Below are positions 37,691-46,755 of a stretch of DNA of 64,000 nt, in pieces; position 1 is the first letter of the stretch; every line of letters starts with the position of its first letter. The notes beneath the pieces were generated by a model, which saw only the letters and a program-made list of their open reading frames with translations, was not told the DNA's origin and did not search any database. Origin of the DNA: Paenibacillus ottowii (GTDB lineage Bacteria > Bacillota > Bacilli > Paenibacillales > Paenibacillaceae); the NCBI RefSeq assembly GCF_006874425.1, contig NZ_VIJZ01000005.1:310001-374000 (forward strand), in the 5' to 3' direction. Position numbers and translations under genes: made by a program.

Positions 37691-37835
37691 TAAAAAGATA
37701 TATCAAAAGGGGGTCATGCTGTTATTATAAACAACGAATATTAAGGAATGATGTTTCGAATATTACAATTATATTACAGTCATGCTAGTGGACAATTTCC
37801 TCGGGTATCGACAATCTTGTGCCACTCGCTCGTCT

Positions 37836-38306
37836 TTAATCTAGCTGCGCCACATAGGCGCGATTGGAACGAAGCTTATAGATGATCTCTTCATAATCGG
37901 CCTCATTCACCTTGGCAGACAATACATACCGCAATTCATTATGATCACCGTTAATATACACATCTGTTGCCCGAAGCAAGCCTCCGTCATGATCTGTTGT
38001 TCCGCTCCGATCTTCATTGAGATCCCTTTGGGCAGCACCAGAATTAACCTCGTCATACTTCGCACCTGGTAGAATATTCTCCCCATAGGCCCCTGCGGCT
38101 GGGATTGCCGCATCAGCAGAACCTCCTGTGCTCACAGAACCAGTATTGTTATAGGGAATAAGCGGAATTAATACCCTCGTCTCGCGACCGAGTGCCTCAT
38201 CCAGAGCACCTACTTCCAAATGTTCAGTTCTATAAGCTTGAAGCGAAGCTCTGGCACCCTCAGCTTCATCTTCTGTGCGGAAATAAGCCTGAATCTGTTT
38301 AGCCAT
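37836..38306 (-). CDS. YflT/GSP17M-type general stress protein
   Basis: A 156-residue soluble protein resembling the heat-induced stress protein YflT (general stress protein 17M domain). The N-terminus IQAYFRTEDEAEGARASLQAYRTEHLEVGAL is a ferredoxin-like repeat, and the C-terminus RYVLSAKVNEADYEEIIYKLRSNRAYV has the matching second half. The middle (about 55-100) is low-complexity and rich in Gly, Ala and Ser. Molecular function is unknown. ATG follows GAGGAGG. A perfect terminator lies downstream. It is not present at this place in B. subtilis, so it belongs to the local accessory set with the next gene. Confidence 0.7.
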   Translation of the reverse strand: MAKQIQAYFRTEDEAEGARASLQAYRTEHLEVGALDEALGRETRVLIPLIPYNNTGSVSTGGSADAAIPAAGAYGENILPGAKYDEVNSGAAQRDLNEDRSGTTDHDGGLLRATDVYINGDHNELRYVLSAKVNEADYEEIIYKLRSNRAYVAQLD

Positions 38307-38368
38307 CTCAAATCCTCCTCGTATGGGAATTGTACTGGCATAAATCTACAGAAGCATTCACGGTCAAA

Positions 38369-38875
38369 TTACAATGCCTTTAACAACTCACGTACAAAGG
38401 CTGGCTCATCCTTAGGCGTCCGAGAGGTAATAAAGTTGCCGTCCACGACCGCCTCTCGATCCTCAAAATGAGCACCCGCATTAATCAAGTCATCTTTTAA
38501 TGGAGGGTAAGCTGTGATCGTTCGGCCTTGTAACAAATCGACGCTCGCCAAAATTTGCGGTCCGTGGCAGATAGCTCCAATCGTTTTTTTGGACTCGTTC
38601 ATTTCAGTTACAAATTTCAGGATATTCGCATCCAGACGCAGATTTTCCGGAGATGATCCACCAGGAATAACCACTGCATCGTAGTCACTTGATTTCACAT
38701 CAGCAATGGATTTCTCAATGGTGTAGCTTACTTTGCCTTGTTTGCCGTTCACTTTTTCACCTTGTTTTAGCCCAATAATATCTGCCTCGTGTCCAGCCTT
38801 TTTCAGTTCATCATAGGGGACCTTCATTTCGGAATCCTCGAATTGGTCAGCTAACAAGAATGCAATTTTACTCAT
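38369..38875 (-). CDS. DJ-1/PfpI family protein (YraA/YfkM-like)
   Basis: A 168-residue class I glutamine-amidotransferase-like protein of the PfpI/DJ-1 superfamily. The nucleophile elbow GAICHGPQ carries the reactive cysteine (about residue 105) with the adjacent His. The conserved acidic residue near the N-terminus is in FEDSEMK. Relatives are called intracellular proteases, chaperones or glyoxal/methylglyoxal deglycases; the true activity is disputed for the family. ATG follows AAAGGAG. It sits 62 bp before the YflT-like gene on the same strand, so both could be stress-induced together (inference). Confidence 0.88.
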   Translation of the reverse strand: MSKIAFLLADQFEDSEMKVPYDELKKAGHEADIIGLKQGEKVNGKQGKVSYTIEKSIADVKSSDYDAVVIPGGSSPENLRLDANILKFVTEMNESKKTIGAICHGPQILASVDLLQGRTITAYPPLKDDLINAGAHFEDREAVVDGNFITSRTPKDEPAFVRELLKAL

Positions 38876-38989
38876 TATCGTTCAGATCTCCTTTCCGATT
38901 ATCCTCAGAGCGAGCTTAAAGTTAGGTTTGTTTACCACGCTTTGTTATTACCCGCATGATCTGTGTTTATAACAATTCTCAGCAGTGAA

Positions 38990-39015
38990 AATAAAAAAGG
39001 AGCCCTTTTGGCTCC
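38990..39015 (-). terminator. Terminator downstream of small hypothetical gene
   Basis: GGAGCC/GGCTCC stem (38999-39004 with 39010-39015), loop of five. On the minus strand TTTTTTATTTT follows. It lies between the 74-residue gene and the DJ-1 gene. Confidence 0.8.
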
Positions 39016-39121
39016 CCTCTGATTTACTGCCACATATTTTATTTTCGACCTCTTTATAAATGCTTAAGACAACACGTTGTTAAGACTTTAAGGCTACGTC
39101 TACCACAATTGATTCTTGTTG

Positions 39122-39346
39122 TTACCTACGTGGCAGGGCACCGCGTCCTGGCTTGTCCACAGCTGTAGCAACATGCTGTAATAACGCATCAGCATTACGA
39201 GTAAGGCTGATTGCCTCCCGTATACTGCCAGGATACAGCAGCACCGAGCTTCGAAATCCGTCCATTTTTGGGGTCTGACGCATCACTTCGTCTCTCCTGT
39301 CACCCTTAAAGCTTACCAGATGGCTTGCCACCAACCGGGATGACAT
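39122..39346 (-). CDS. Small hypothetical protein
   Basis: A 74-residue basic protein that I do not recognise. It has no signal peptide, membrane segment or metal motif; the middle SSVLLYPGSIREAISLTRNADALLQHVATAV may form helices, and the end GRGALPRR is Arg-rich. Support for a real gene is a good ribosome site (AGAGGG six bases before ATG 39346), a free-standing position on the same strand as its neighbours, and a clear terminator about 110 bp downstream. A near-palindrome CTTAAGACAAC/GTTGTTAAG at 39063-39084 lies just after it. It could still be a chance frame. Confidence 0.4.
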   Translation of the reverse strand: MSSRLVASHLVSFKGDRRDEVMRQTPKMDGFRSSVLLYPGSIREAISLTRNADALLQHVATAVDKPGRGALPRR

Positions 39347-39420
39347 TAGGTTCCCTCTAAACGGTTATTTTATTCTTTTCTTCTGCTCAGGTGCTCAGAT
39401 CATACCTAATCAATGTTGAA

Positions 39421-39867
39421 CTACGAACGTTCGCTATCCAAAATCAACGTCACTGGGCCCCAGTTGGTCAGTGAAACATCCATCATAGCCCCAAAAATTC
39501 CTGTCTCGACCTCCAGGCCTTTGGCTCGAAGCTGGCTGTTGAAGAAATCATACAGCTTCTCCGCTTCCTCAGGTTTGGCCGCTCCCATAAAGTTGGGTCT
39601 TCTCCCTTTACGGCAGTCACCGTACAATGTAAATTGAGAGACTGACAAAATAGCTCCACCGACGTCCAACACGCTATCGTTCATTTTGCCTTCAGCATCT
39701 TCAAATATACGCAATCCTGCTGTTTTATCCGCCAAATAAACGGCATCGGCTGCCGTATCTCCCTGACCAATACCAACCAGCAGCATTAATCCGGTTCCGA
39801 TCTTGCCGACCACCTTTTGATTCACCGTTACCTGAGCGTCTTTACAGCGCTGAATTATGATCTTCAT
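39421..39867 (-). CDS. dtd: D-aminoacyl-tRNA deacylase Dtd
   Basis: Hydrolyses D-amino acids (and glycine mischarged on tRNA-Ala) from tRNAs, a proofreading step. The 148-residue protein has both active-site motifs: [19 protein letters not shown] (about 77-95, the SQFTL motif) and the C-terminal [11 protein letters not shown] (about 136-146, the G-cisPro-type motif). Full length. ATG follows GGAGAGG. It lies 140 bp after rel on the same strand, as in B. subtilis, and is probably co-transcribed with it. Confidence 0.95.
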   Translation of the reverse strand: MKIIIQRCKDAQVTVNQKVVGKIGTGLMLLVGIGQGDTAADAVYLADKTAGLRIFEDAEGKMNDSVLDVGGAILSVSQFTLYGDCRKGRRPNFMGAAKPEEAEKLYDFFNSQLRAKGLEVETGIFGAMMDVSLTNWGPVTLILDSERS

Positions 39868-40007
39868 CGCCTCTCCGCTGCCCCTTTACTTTTCCCCTTA
39901 AAAGGTGTTCATAGCCGTATCACAGCTCTTTTAAGTCCTCTGCGAGCCTTGAACTCAAGCTGTATTACAAACACTATATAACCTACATGTACGCTTAAAA
40001 AGTTAAG

Positions 40008-42185
40008 TTATTGCATAATCCGATGCACGGTGTATACATCCTTCACCCGTTTGATCCGTTCGACAACGGAATGCAAATGATCCGTGTTACGAATGAGAAT
40101 TGTAATGTGAATCATTGCCATTTTATTTTTATCTGTACGTCCTGTCACAGCCGAAAAGCTGGTTTTGTTCTCAGAAATGGCTTGAAGCACCTCGTTCAAC
40201 AAACCGTTGCGGTCATGGCCTGTAATCTCAATATCGACGCTATAATTAACCTCGGCTGCTTCTTCCCACTCGACTTCAATCACGCGCGCCTGATCTTCAC
40301 CCATACCCGAAGGAATATTCGGGCAATCCGTACGGTGAACAGATACGCCGCGCCCACGCGTTACGTAGCCGATGATATCGTCACCTGGTACAGGGTTACA
40401 ACATCGTGCAAAACGAACGAGCAAATTGTCGACGCCTCTAACGCTGACACCGTTGGTCGGTGCTTTTTTTCGTTCAGCCTGTGGTTTGTACTCCTTGACC
40501 TCGGTCGTTAGTTCGATCAGCCGAGCCTCTTCTTGTTCCTTGCGCAGCTTCTCTGTCAGACGTGTACAGACCTGCGCTGCGGTTATACCGCCGAACCCAA
40601 TCGCTGACAGCATATCTTCAGAATCATTGAAAGAGAACTTTTGCGCCACTTCCTGAAGTTTGTCCTCGCTCATCCACACCGACGGCTCAATATCACGCTT
40701 CCTTAGCTCACGTTCCAGACTTTCGCGGCCTTTTTCGACATTCTCTTCACGTTTTTCTTTCTTGAACCACTGCTTGATTTTACTGCGCGCGTGAGAGGAC
40801 TGAGCAATTTTAAGCCAGTCCTGACTAGGTCCATATGAATGCTTGGACGTCATAATTTCCACGATATCGCCAGTTTTCAGACGATAATCCAAAGGAACAA
40901 TTCTTCCATTTACCTTAGAGCCAATTGTCCGATTTCCAACTTCGGTATGGATACGGAAAGCAAAGTCCAGCGGAACCGATCCAGCCGGCAACTCAATAAC
41001 CTCTCCCTTAGGCGTAAAAACAAACACAAGGTCTGAGAAAAAGTCCATTTTGAGTGATTCCACAAATTCCGACGCATCCTTCGCCTCGTTTTGCAGCTCC
41101 AGAATTTCTCGGAAAAAGGTGATCTTATCCTCAAAGTTCGTGTTATTTGCCCCGTTGTTTTCTTTATAAGCCCAATGGGCGGCAATCCCGAATTCAGCGG
41201 TGCGGTGCATATCCACTGTACGAATTTGTACTTCTGTAGGCTCTCCATTGGGACCCACTACGGTCGTATGGAGAGACTGATACATATTAGCCTTAGGCAT
41301 GGCGATATAATCCTTAAACCGCCCCGGCATCGGTTTCCACAACGTATGGATAATCCCCAATGTGGCATAACAGTCTTTAATGTTATCTACAATAATTCGA
41401 ATAGCCAGCAAATCATATATTTCATTGAATTGCTTGTTTTTCGTTGTCATCTTTTTAAAAACACTGTAAATATGTTTAGGACGTCCGGACAAATCAGCCT
41501 GAATGCCCATCTCTTCCAGCTTTTCTCTGATACGCTGTATGACATTATCAATAAATTGCTCGCGCTCTGCCCGCTTCTTATGCATCAAATTAGCGATGCG
41601 ATAATACTGCTGAGGATTCAGATAACGCAAAGCAATATCTTCCATTTCCCATTTAATTGCTGAAATACCCAATCGGTTTGCAACCGGACAGAAAATCTCC
41701 AACGTTTCATAAGCAATTCGACGCTGGCTTTCTTCCGATTGATATTTCAGGGTACGCATATTGTGCAGACGATCTGCCAACTTAATGACGATGACACGAA
41801 TGTCCTGCGCCATCGCAATAAACATTTTTCGATAATTTTCGTTCTGCTGTTCTTCCTTGGATCGGAACTGGATACGCTCCAGCTTCGTTAGACCATCGAC
41901 AAGCATCGCACATGTATCGCCAAAATGCTCGCGAATCTGCGCTAAAGACACTGTCGTATCCTCCACAACGTCATGTAAAAGAGCGGCGATAATGGAGATG
42001 GTATCCATCTGCATATTAACGACGATATCAGCAACCGCAAGCGGATGCAGAATATAAGGTTCACCGGACTTACGAGTCTGGCCGGAATGGGCCTGCTCGG
42101 CAAAATCATAGGCGTCCCTGATGCGGATAAGATCTGCTTCTCTGGTATAAGCCCCGGCCTTTTTAAGTAATTGCTCTATCCCCAT
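40008..42185 (-). CDS. relA: Bifunctional (p)ppGpp synthetase/hydrolase Rel
   Basis: Makes and degrades the alarmone (p)ppGpp in response to uncharged tRNA on the ribosome. The 725-residue protein has the HD hydrolase domain with His33, His47 and His71-Asp72 (LLHDVVEDT). The synthetase domain has GRFKDYIAMPKANMYQSLHT (about 288-307). The TGS domain starts near 393 (DLVFVFTPKGE), followed by a zinc-finger region with CCNPVPGDDI and a C-terminal ACT domain (about 650-725). Both catalytic halves look intact. A consensus-type promoter lies upstream (42275-42303). It is separated from apt-recJ by inserted permease and chemoreceptor genes. Confidence 0.97.
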   Translation of the reverse strand: MGIEQLLKKAGAYTREADLIRIRDAYDFAEQAHSGQTRKSGEPYILHPLAVADIVVNMQMDTISIIAALLHDVVEDTTVSLAQIREHFGDTCAMLVDGLTKLERIQFRSKEEQQNENYRKMFIAMAQDIRVIVIKLADRLHNMRTLKYQSEESQRRIAYETLEIFCPVANRLGISAIKWEMEDIALRYLNPQQYYRIANLMHKKRAEREQFIDNVIQRIREKLEEMGIQADLSGRPKHIYSVFKKMTTKNKQFNEIYDLLAIRIIVDNIKDCYATLGIIHTLWKPMPGRFKDYIAMPKANMYQSLHTTVVGPNGEPTEVQIRTVDMHRTAEFGIAAHWAYKENNGANNTNFEDKITFFREILELQNEAKDASEFVESLKMDFFSDLVFVFTPKGEVIELPAGSVPLDFAFRIHTEVGNRTIGSKVNGRIVPLDYRLKTGDIVEIMTSKHSYGPSQDWLKIAQSSHARSKIKQWFKKEKREENVEKGRESLERELRKRDIEPSVWMSEDKLQEVAQKFSFNDSEDMLSAIGFGGITAAQVCTRLTEKLRKEQEEARLIELTTEVKEYKPQAERKKAPTNGVSVRGVDNLLVRFARCCNPVPGDDIIGYVTRGRGVSVHRTDCPNIPSGMGEDQARVIEVEWEEAAEVNYSVDIEITGHDRNGLLNEVLQAISENKTSFSAVTGRTDKNKMAMIHITILIRNTDHLHSVVERIKRVKDVYTVHRIMQ

Positions 42186-42274
42186 TCTGCTCTATTCCGT
42201 GTCCTTTCTATGCAAAATGGAACCCGCCGATCAATGTCGCGCAAAGGTTCCCTTTTTAAAAGTGATTTCCTACA

Positions 42275-42303
42275 ATTATGACGCTTAGCACGCCACACGT
42301 CAA
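42275..42303 (-). promoter_or_regulatory. Promoter of rel, with leader hairpin
   Basis: TTGACG (42303-42298), 17 bp, CATAAT (42280-42275) on the minus strand. The leader then contains GGAACC and GGTTCC arms (about 42252 and 42220) that could fold before the start codon. Confidence 0.65.
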
Positions 42304-42455
42304 CTATTACAGGTTTGGCACTGTCGCATTATTTTGTCACACATGGATAAGTAAAATCACGATTATTGGCGAAATGGAACGAATTATATTGAAAAAATTA
42401 CGAAAAGTAATTAATGTATATAAGAATAATTGAAAGAACTAAGGAGTGAACTGCG

Positions 42456-43766
42456 TTGCAACGCGAAATTCAAGTTAATGAAAAGCTTCCAGCAGGGCCT
42501 GGGTTCCTGCTCAGCGTACAGCATTTGTTTGCCATGTTTGGCAGCACCGTGCTGGTGCCCAATATTTTCGGCGTCGATCCCGGCATGATTTTGCTCATGA
42601 ACGGTATTGGAACATTGTTGTACATATGGATTTGCCGTGGCAAAATTCCTGCGTATCTCGGCTCCAGCTTCGCTTTTATCGCTCCCGTCAGTCTTGTGCT
42701 TAAAAGTAACCCTGGCAGCAGTGGCTATGCAATGGCCTTGGGTGCTTTCATTGCTACAGGTATTATTTTCTGCCTCGTCGCCCTGATAATCAAATATGCT
42801 GGGACACGTTGGCTGGACATCGTTTTTCCACCGGCTGTCATGGGCTCCATCGTAGCTTTAATCGGTCTGGAGCTTGTACCGGTTGCAGCAGGCATGGCAG
42901 GCATTATCAATGCCGATCCGACTAAAGCCTGGACACCTGATCCCAAAACGATCACCCTTTCCCTCGTTACACTGGGTGTTACGGTTCTAGGAGCGGTATT
43001 GTTTCGTGGGTTCGCCAAAATTATTCACATTTTGATCGGTATCGTGGTAGGCTATGTGCTTGCTTATTTTATGGGAATGGTCAATACACAGGCCATTGCG
43101 GATGCTCCTTTGTTCGGTCATCCCACAATTACTACTCCAACCTTTGATGCCTCGGCTATGCTGACGATTCTTCCTGTTGCTCTGGTGGTCATTGTAGAGC
43201 ATATTGGTCACCTGCTTGTTACTAGCAACATCGTCGGACGCGAGCTGTCCAAGGATCCTGGTCTCCATCGTTCTCTGCTGGGTAACGGGATTTCTACCAT
43301 CATTTCCGGCTTTGTAGGTTCTACACCTAATACGACTTATGGTGAAAATATCGGTGTTATGGCATTAACGAAAGTGTACTCTGTATGGGTTATTGGGGGG
43401 GCGGCTATCATTGCCATCCTGTTGTCCTTCTCGGGTACGTTCTCCGCGATTGTTTCTAATATTCCGTCCCCAGTTATGGGTGGCGTATCCTTGTTATTAT
43501 TCGGTGTGATCGCTGCCTCTGGTCTTAGAATCTTCGTTGAGCAAAAGGTTGATTTCGCTAAGCCAACCAATATGCTGCTCGCTACCATTGTGTTGGTTGT
43601 CGGAATCAGCGGTACTACGTTCACTTGGGGTGCTGTTACCCTGAAAGGTATGGCACTGGCTACAATCATTGGGATTATTCTGAGTCTGTTCTTCAAGCTG
43701 ATTGATGTGCTCGGCTGGTCGAACGATAAAACGCAGGAACCTTTAACTGAAAAAACACCAGATTGA
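42456..43766 (+). CDS. Uracil permease (UraA/PyrP family)
   Basis: A 436-residue uracil:proton symporter of the NCS2 family with about 14 membrane segments. Seen are QHLFAMFGSTVLVPNIFG (about 22-39), AYLGSSFAFIAPV (about 66-78), the substrate site EHIGHLLVTSNIVGREL (about 247-263) and GSTPNTTYGENIGVMALT (about 287-304). The start is TTG 42456, nine bases after AAGGAG. No PyrR-type attenuator is evident in the 270-bp upstream region, so it is probably not under the usual pyrimidine attenuation. It is the only plus-strand gene in this neighbourhood. Confidence 0.92.
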   Translation: MQREIQVNEKLPAGPGFLLSVQHLFAMFGSTVLVPNIFGVDPGMILLMNGIGTLLYIWICRGKIPAYLGSSFAFIAPVSLVLKSNPGSSGYAMALGAFIATGIIFCLVALIIKYAGTRWLDIVFPPAVMGSIVALIGLELVPVAAGMAGIINADPTKAWTPDPKTITLSLVTLGVTVLGAVLFRGFAKIIHILIGIVVGYVLAYFMGMVNTQAIADAPLFGHPTITTPTFDASAMLTILPVALVVIVEHIGHLLVTSNIVGRELSKDPGLHRSLLGNGISTIISGFVGSTPNTTYGENIGVMALTKVYSVWVIGGAAIIAILLSFSGTFSAIVSNIPSPVMGGVSLLLFGVIAASGLRIFVEQKVDFAKPTNMLLATIVLVVGISGTTFTWGAVTLKGMALATIIGIILSLFFKLIDVLGWSNDKTQEPLTEKTPD

Positions 43767-43785
43767 TATCTGTCTTCAATTTAAA

Positions 43786-43875
43786 AAACGCCGCTCCATG
43801 TAGGTTAGAATCAACACGCTCAGGCTGTGTAGGCAAGCGTGTAAGTATCCTTCTTACATGGAACGGCGTCTTTTT
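43786..43875 (+). terminator. Large bidirectional hairpin between uracil permease and chemoreceptor
   Basis: Outer stem ACGCCGCTCCATGTA (43788-43802) with TACATGGAACGGCGT (43855-43869), one mismatch. An inner ACACGCT/AGCGTGT stem lies in the 52-nt loop. It is flanked by A-run and T-run, so it can terminate both convergent genes. Confidence 0.85.
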
Positions 43876-43899
43876 ATGCATTTTATTTATTTGGCAATA

Positions 43900-45948
43900 T
43901 CACACTTGAAAACGGGATACGACCTGACTAAGGGTATCAGAGACACCTGTAAGCGACTTGGCGGAGCTATTCAGACCTTCCAGGTTCTTTAGCTGCCGTT
44001 CGGATCGTTCCGAAGCTTGCCCTGCACGTTCAGTTGAAGCTTTCGCAATATCTGCAAGATAACCAATAGATGCCGCAACTTCTTCCGAGCCTGCCGACAT
44101 TTCTTCAGAGGCAGAAGAAACCTCCTGTACCTCTGTCGCTACCTGCTGAATATCCTGATTCATCGCTATAAAACGTTCTTCCACCTCACGTAAAATAGAC
44201 ACTCCCTCATCCATCTCCAGAGCCCCCTGCTGCATTCCTTCCAAGGCTAATTTGGTTTCTTCCTGCATGGCTCGGATTCGACTCGTAATTTGCTCCGCAG
44301 ACTCGCTTACATTAACGGCCAGCTTGCCGATTTCTGAAGCCACCACAGCGAACCCTCGGCCATGCTCCCCGGCACGGGCGGCTTCAATGGAAGCATTCAA
44401 CGACAGCAACTTGGTCTGTCCACTAATTTCCTGAATCATTCCAATAATACTACCAATTTGGGCGGACCGTTCATTTAACGAACTTACTACTCTGCCCGCC
44501 TCATCCATAGACAGTTTCGCTTTATACATTCCTTGGTTGACCACGTTCAACCGTTCATTTCCTTGTTGTGCTTTATGTTCAATCTCGGTGGTTGACTCGG
44601 ATACATGCTGTATAGATTCAGCAATGCGCTGTATGCCAACAGCCATTTGTTCCATCGCAGTCGCACTCTCTGCTGCGGCAGCCAATTGAAGCTCGGCTCC
44701 TTCCTTCACCTGTGCTAATTCTTCTGCATTATGGTGCGCATCTATAGCAGCCCCGGAAATCTCTTGGGACATTTTTGAAGATACGCCTGAGATCACGTTC
44801 GACTCTTCATTCAAGCGCAATGCCATCCCTCTAGTTACACCTATCACCTTATTGATCCCGTCAGCCATTTGACCAAACTCATCCTTACGTCGGTGTGCTA
44901 GTTCAACGGTGTAATCCCCAAGAGCCATGCGATTGGTCATCTGCATTATTTTTTTAATCTCTTTGATCATACCTGAATTGTTAATCAATACCGCTCCTAT
45001 AATTAGTAAAATGCCTATAACACTCACCATTAATAGAAGTTTAAGCATTTCATTCGCAGAGCGATTCAAATCCGATTCTGGCAGTAATACACCGATTTTC
45101 CATCCGGTTTGTGGAAGTGTTTCGTACATTATCCGGTAATCCTTATTATCAAGGGGTACGGATAGTTGTCCAGACATACCACTTTGAATAGATTGTGCTG
45201 CTTCTGCATTCATCGTGTTTGTTAACGGCTCGCCTGCTTTTAAGGATGGGAGGCCGGATGACAGAATAGCTCCGTTCTTATCCAACAAGATTGCACTACC
45301 TTGAGTACCAAACTTCATTTTTTCAATATACGTCTGGATACTTGACATATTTAGGTCGCCTGTAATGACACCTAACAATTTTCCCTGTCTGTCATAAAAT
45401 GCTTTCCCTGCAGTAATCATATTGATGTTCAGCTTGCTATCGTAAAAAGGCTCTGTGAAATTTATATCTTTACCACGTTCTACAGCTTCTGTATACCAAG
45501 GCTGCGTTAAATAATCATATTGCGGATCGTCATATTCAGTCGTTTGCTTGACCAGCTCGCCATCTCTGTGCACATATATTGAACGGTAAGTCACTCCCGG
45601 ATCATATGCACCCTTAGCAAAATAAATACCTAACCCGTATGACATATCATTTAAAGCCAGCTCTTGTTCAAAAAAACGTCCATAGCCCTCAATGTTCATT
45701 CCTGTTCCCAGTTGTTCCGCACTCTTAGTCAGCATCGAAACAAGTAAAGCATGGCGATCTACATTTGCCGCAATATCAACTTTAGCCCTTGTCAAAGAAT
45801 GAACAGCATTTTGGCTTATTTCCGTATCTAGCTTCTGCCTGGCAAAAAAATAAGACAAAAAACTGATTAAAATCAGTGTTATAAGTACGATTGGAACCAA
45901 GGTAGAAAATGTACGTGCTTGTAAGCTCTTAAATTGAAATATACCCAA
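43900..45948 (-). CDS. Methyl-accepting chemotaxis protein with dCache sensor
   Basis: A 682-residue chemoreceptor. Membrane segment about 13-35; extracellular double-Cache domain about 40-295 (with [17 protein letters not shown] and [20 protein letters not shown]); second membrane segment about 302-322; HAMP domain about 325-378. The methylation helices and the signalling tip [20 protein letters not shown] (near 517) follow. It begins with TTG 45948 after AGGTGG. It differs from the first receptor of the window throughout the sensor, so ligands should differ. A Sigma-D-type promoter lies upstream. It ends at the shared large hairpin. Confidence 0.95.
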   Translation of the reverse strand: MGIFQFKSLQARTFSTLVPIVLITLILISFLSYFFARQKLDTEISQNAVHSLTRAKVDIAANVDRHALLVSMLTKSAEQLGTGMNIEGYGRFFEQELALNDMSYGLGIYFAKGAYDPGVTYRSIYVHRDGELVKQTTEYDDPQYDYLTQPWYTEAVERGKDINFTEPFYDSKLNINMITAGKAFYDRQGKLLGVITGDLNMSSIQTYIEKMKFGTQGSAILLDKNGAILSSGLPSLKAGEPLTNTMNAEAAQSIQSGMSGQLSVPLDNKDYRIMYETLPQTGWKIGVLLPESDLNRSANEMLKLLLMVSVIGILLIIGAVLINNSGMIKEIKKIMQMTNRMALGDYTVELAHRRKDEFGQMADGINKVIGVTRGMALRLNEESNVISGVSSKMSQEISGAAIDAHHNAEELAQVKEGAELQLAAAAESATAMEQMAVGIQRIAESIQHVSESTTEIEHKAQQGNERLNVVNQGMYKAKLSMDEAGRVVSSLNERSAQIGSIIGMIQEISGQTKLLSLNASIEAARAGEHGRGFAVVASEIGKLAVNVSESAEQITSRIRAMQEETKLALEGMQQGALEMDEGVSILREVEERFIAMNQDIQQVATEVQEVSSASEEMSAGSEEVAASIGYLADIAKASTERAGQASERSERQLKNLEGLNSSAKSLTGVSDTLSQVVSRFQV

Positions 45949-45979
45949 TATATATCCACCTCTGTTTCTTTTTTAATCT

Positions 45980-46005
45980 TTATCGACATTTATTTTATTT
46001 TTTTA
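45980..46005 (-). promoter_or_regulatory. Probable Sigma-D promoter of second chemoreceptor
   Basis: On the minus strand TAAA (46005-46002), 14 bp, GTCGATAA (45987-45980). The -10 matches the GCCGATAA form of the consensus at seven of eight positions. It lies about 32 bp before the TTG start. Confidence 0.7.
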
Positions 46006-46070
46006 TAACTCTTTTCCAATAAAACCCGTGGTAATTTGTTACAATAAGGAAATTCAATTTAATTACAATC

Positions 46071-46128
46071 AAAAAATAGCCCGATGGACCAACTCTTTAG
46101 ATAAAGAGATGTTCCATCAGGCTATTTA
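46071..46128 (-). terminator. Terminator of apt
   Basis: Long hairpin pairing AAATAGCC and GATGGA with TCCATC and GGCTATTT, with an inner CTCTTT/AAAGAG stem. The minus strand ends in TTTTTTG. Confidence 0.85.
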
Positions 46129-46177
46129 AACAATCTATACATAAAATATTTCCCGGGAAACCCCGGTTCCGAAATAC

Positions 46178-46690
46178 TTAATACTTAATCAGGGTGAATA
46201 CATCTACGTCAGGTAGCTTCGCCCGTCCGTTGAGATCAGACAGCTCGATCAGAAAAGCAGCTCCTGCCACATTACCACCAAGTTGGCGTACCAAGTTCAC
46301 GGATGTAGCGATGGTTCCACCTGTAGCAAGCAAATCATCGGCAATCAGAACATTTTGCCCCGGCTCAATCGCATCCTTATGCATAGCCAGAGTATCCTTA
46401 CCATATTCCAAACCGTATGCTTCCTCAATGGTTTCTCCAGGCAACTTGCCACTTTTACGGATAGGAATAAAACCAACCCCCAATGCATAAGCCAGAGGTG
46501 CACCCACAACGAATCCACGTGCTTCCGGACCTGCAATCAAATCAATTTTCAAATCAGATACCAGTTCCTTCATATCGTTGATAGCCTTGCGGTACAGTTC
46601 ACCATTTTTCATTAGGGTTGTAATGTCCTTAAAACTAATCCCTGGTTGTGGAAAATCGTTAATCACCCGAATATATTCTTTGTAGTCCAA
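46178..46690 (-). CDS. apt: Adenine phosphoribosyltransferase
   Basis: Salvages adenine to AMP using PRPP. The 170-residue protein has the PRPP-binding motif [13 protein letters not shown] at 114-126, the flexible-loop region [23 protein letters not shown] (about 76-98) and the adenine-site motif GPEARGF (about 54-60). It starts with TTG 46690, seven bases after AGGAGG. It follows recJ by about 65 bp on the same strand; recJ-apt-rel is the standard Firmicute order, here interrupted by two inserted genes before rel. Confidence 0.96.
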   Translation of the reverse strand: MDYKEYIRVINDFPQPGISFKDITTLMKNGELYRKAINDMKELVSDLKIDLIAGPEARGFVVGAPLAYALGVGFIPIRKSGKLPGETIEEAYGLEYGKDTLAMHKDAIEPGQNVLIADDLLATGGTIATSVNLVRQLGGNVAGAAFLIELSDLNGRAKLPDVDVFTLIKY

Positions 46691-46755
46691 CTTAGTTCCT
46701 CCTACTGTAAACTTCTAATTAGTATATACATTTTACAAAACTGCAAGGTAGTATC

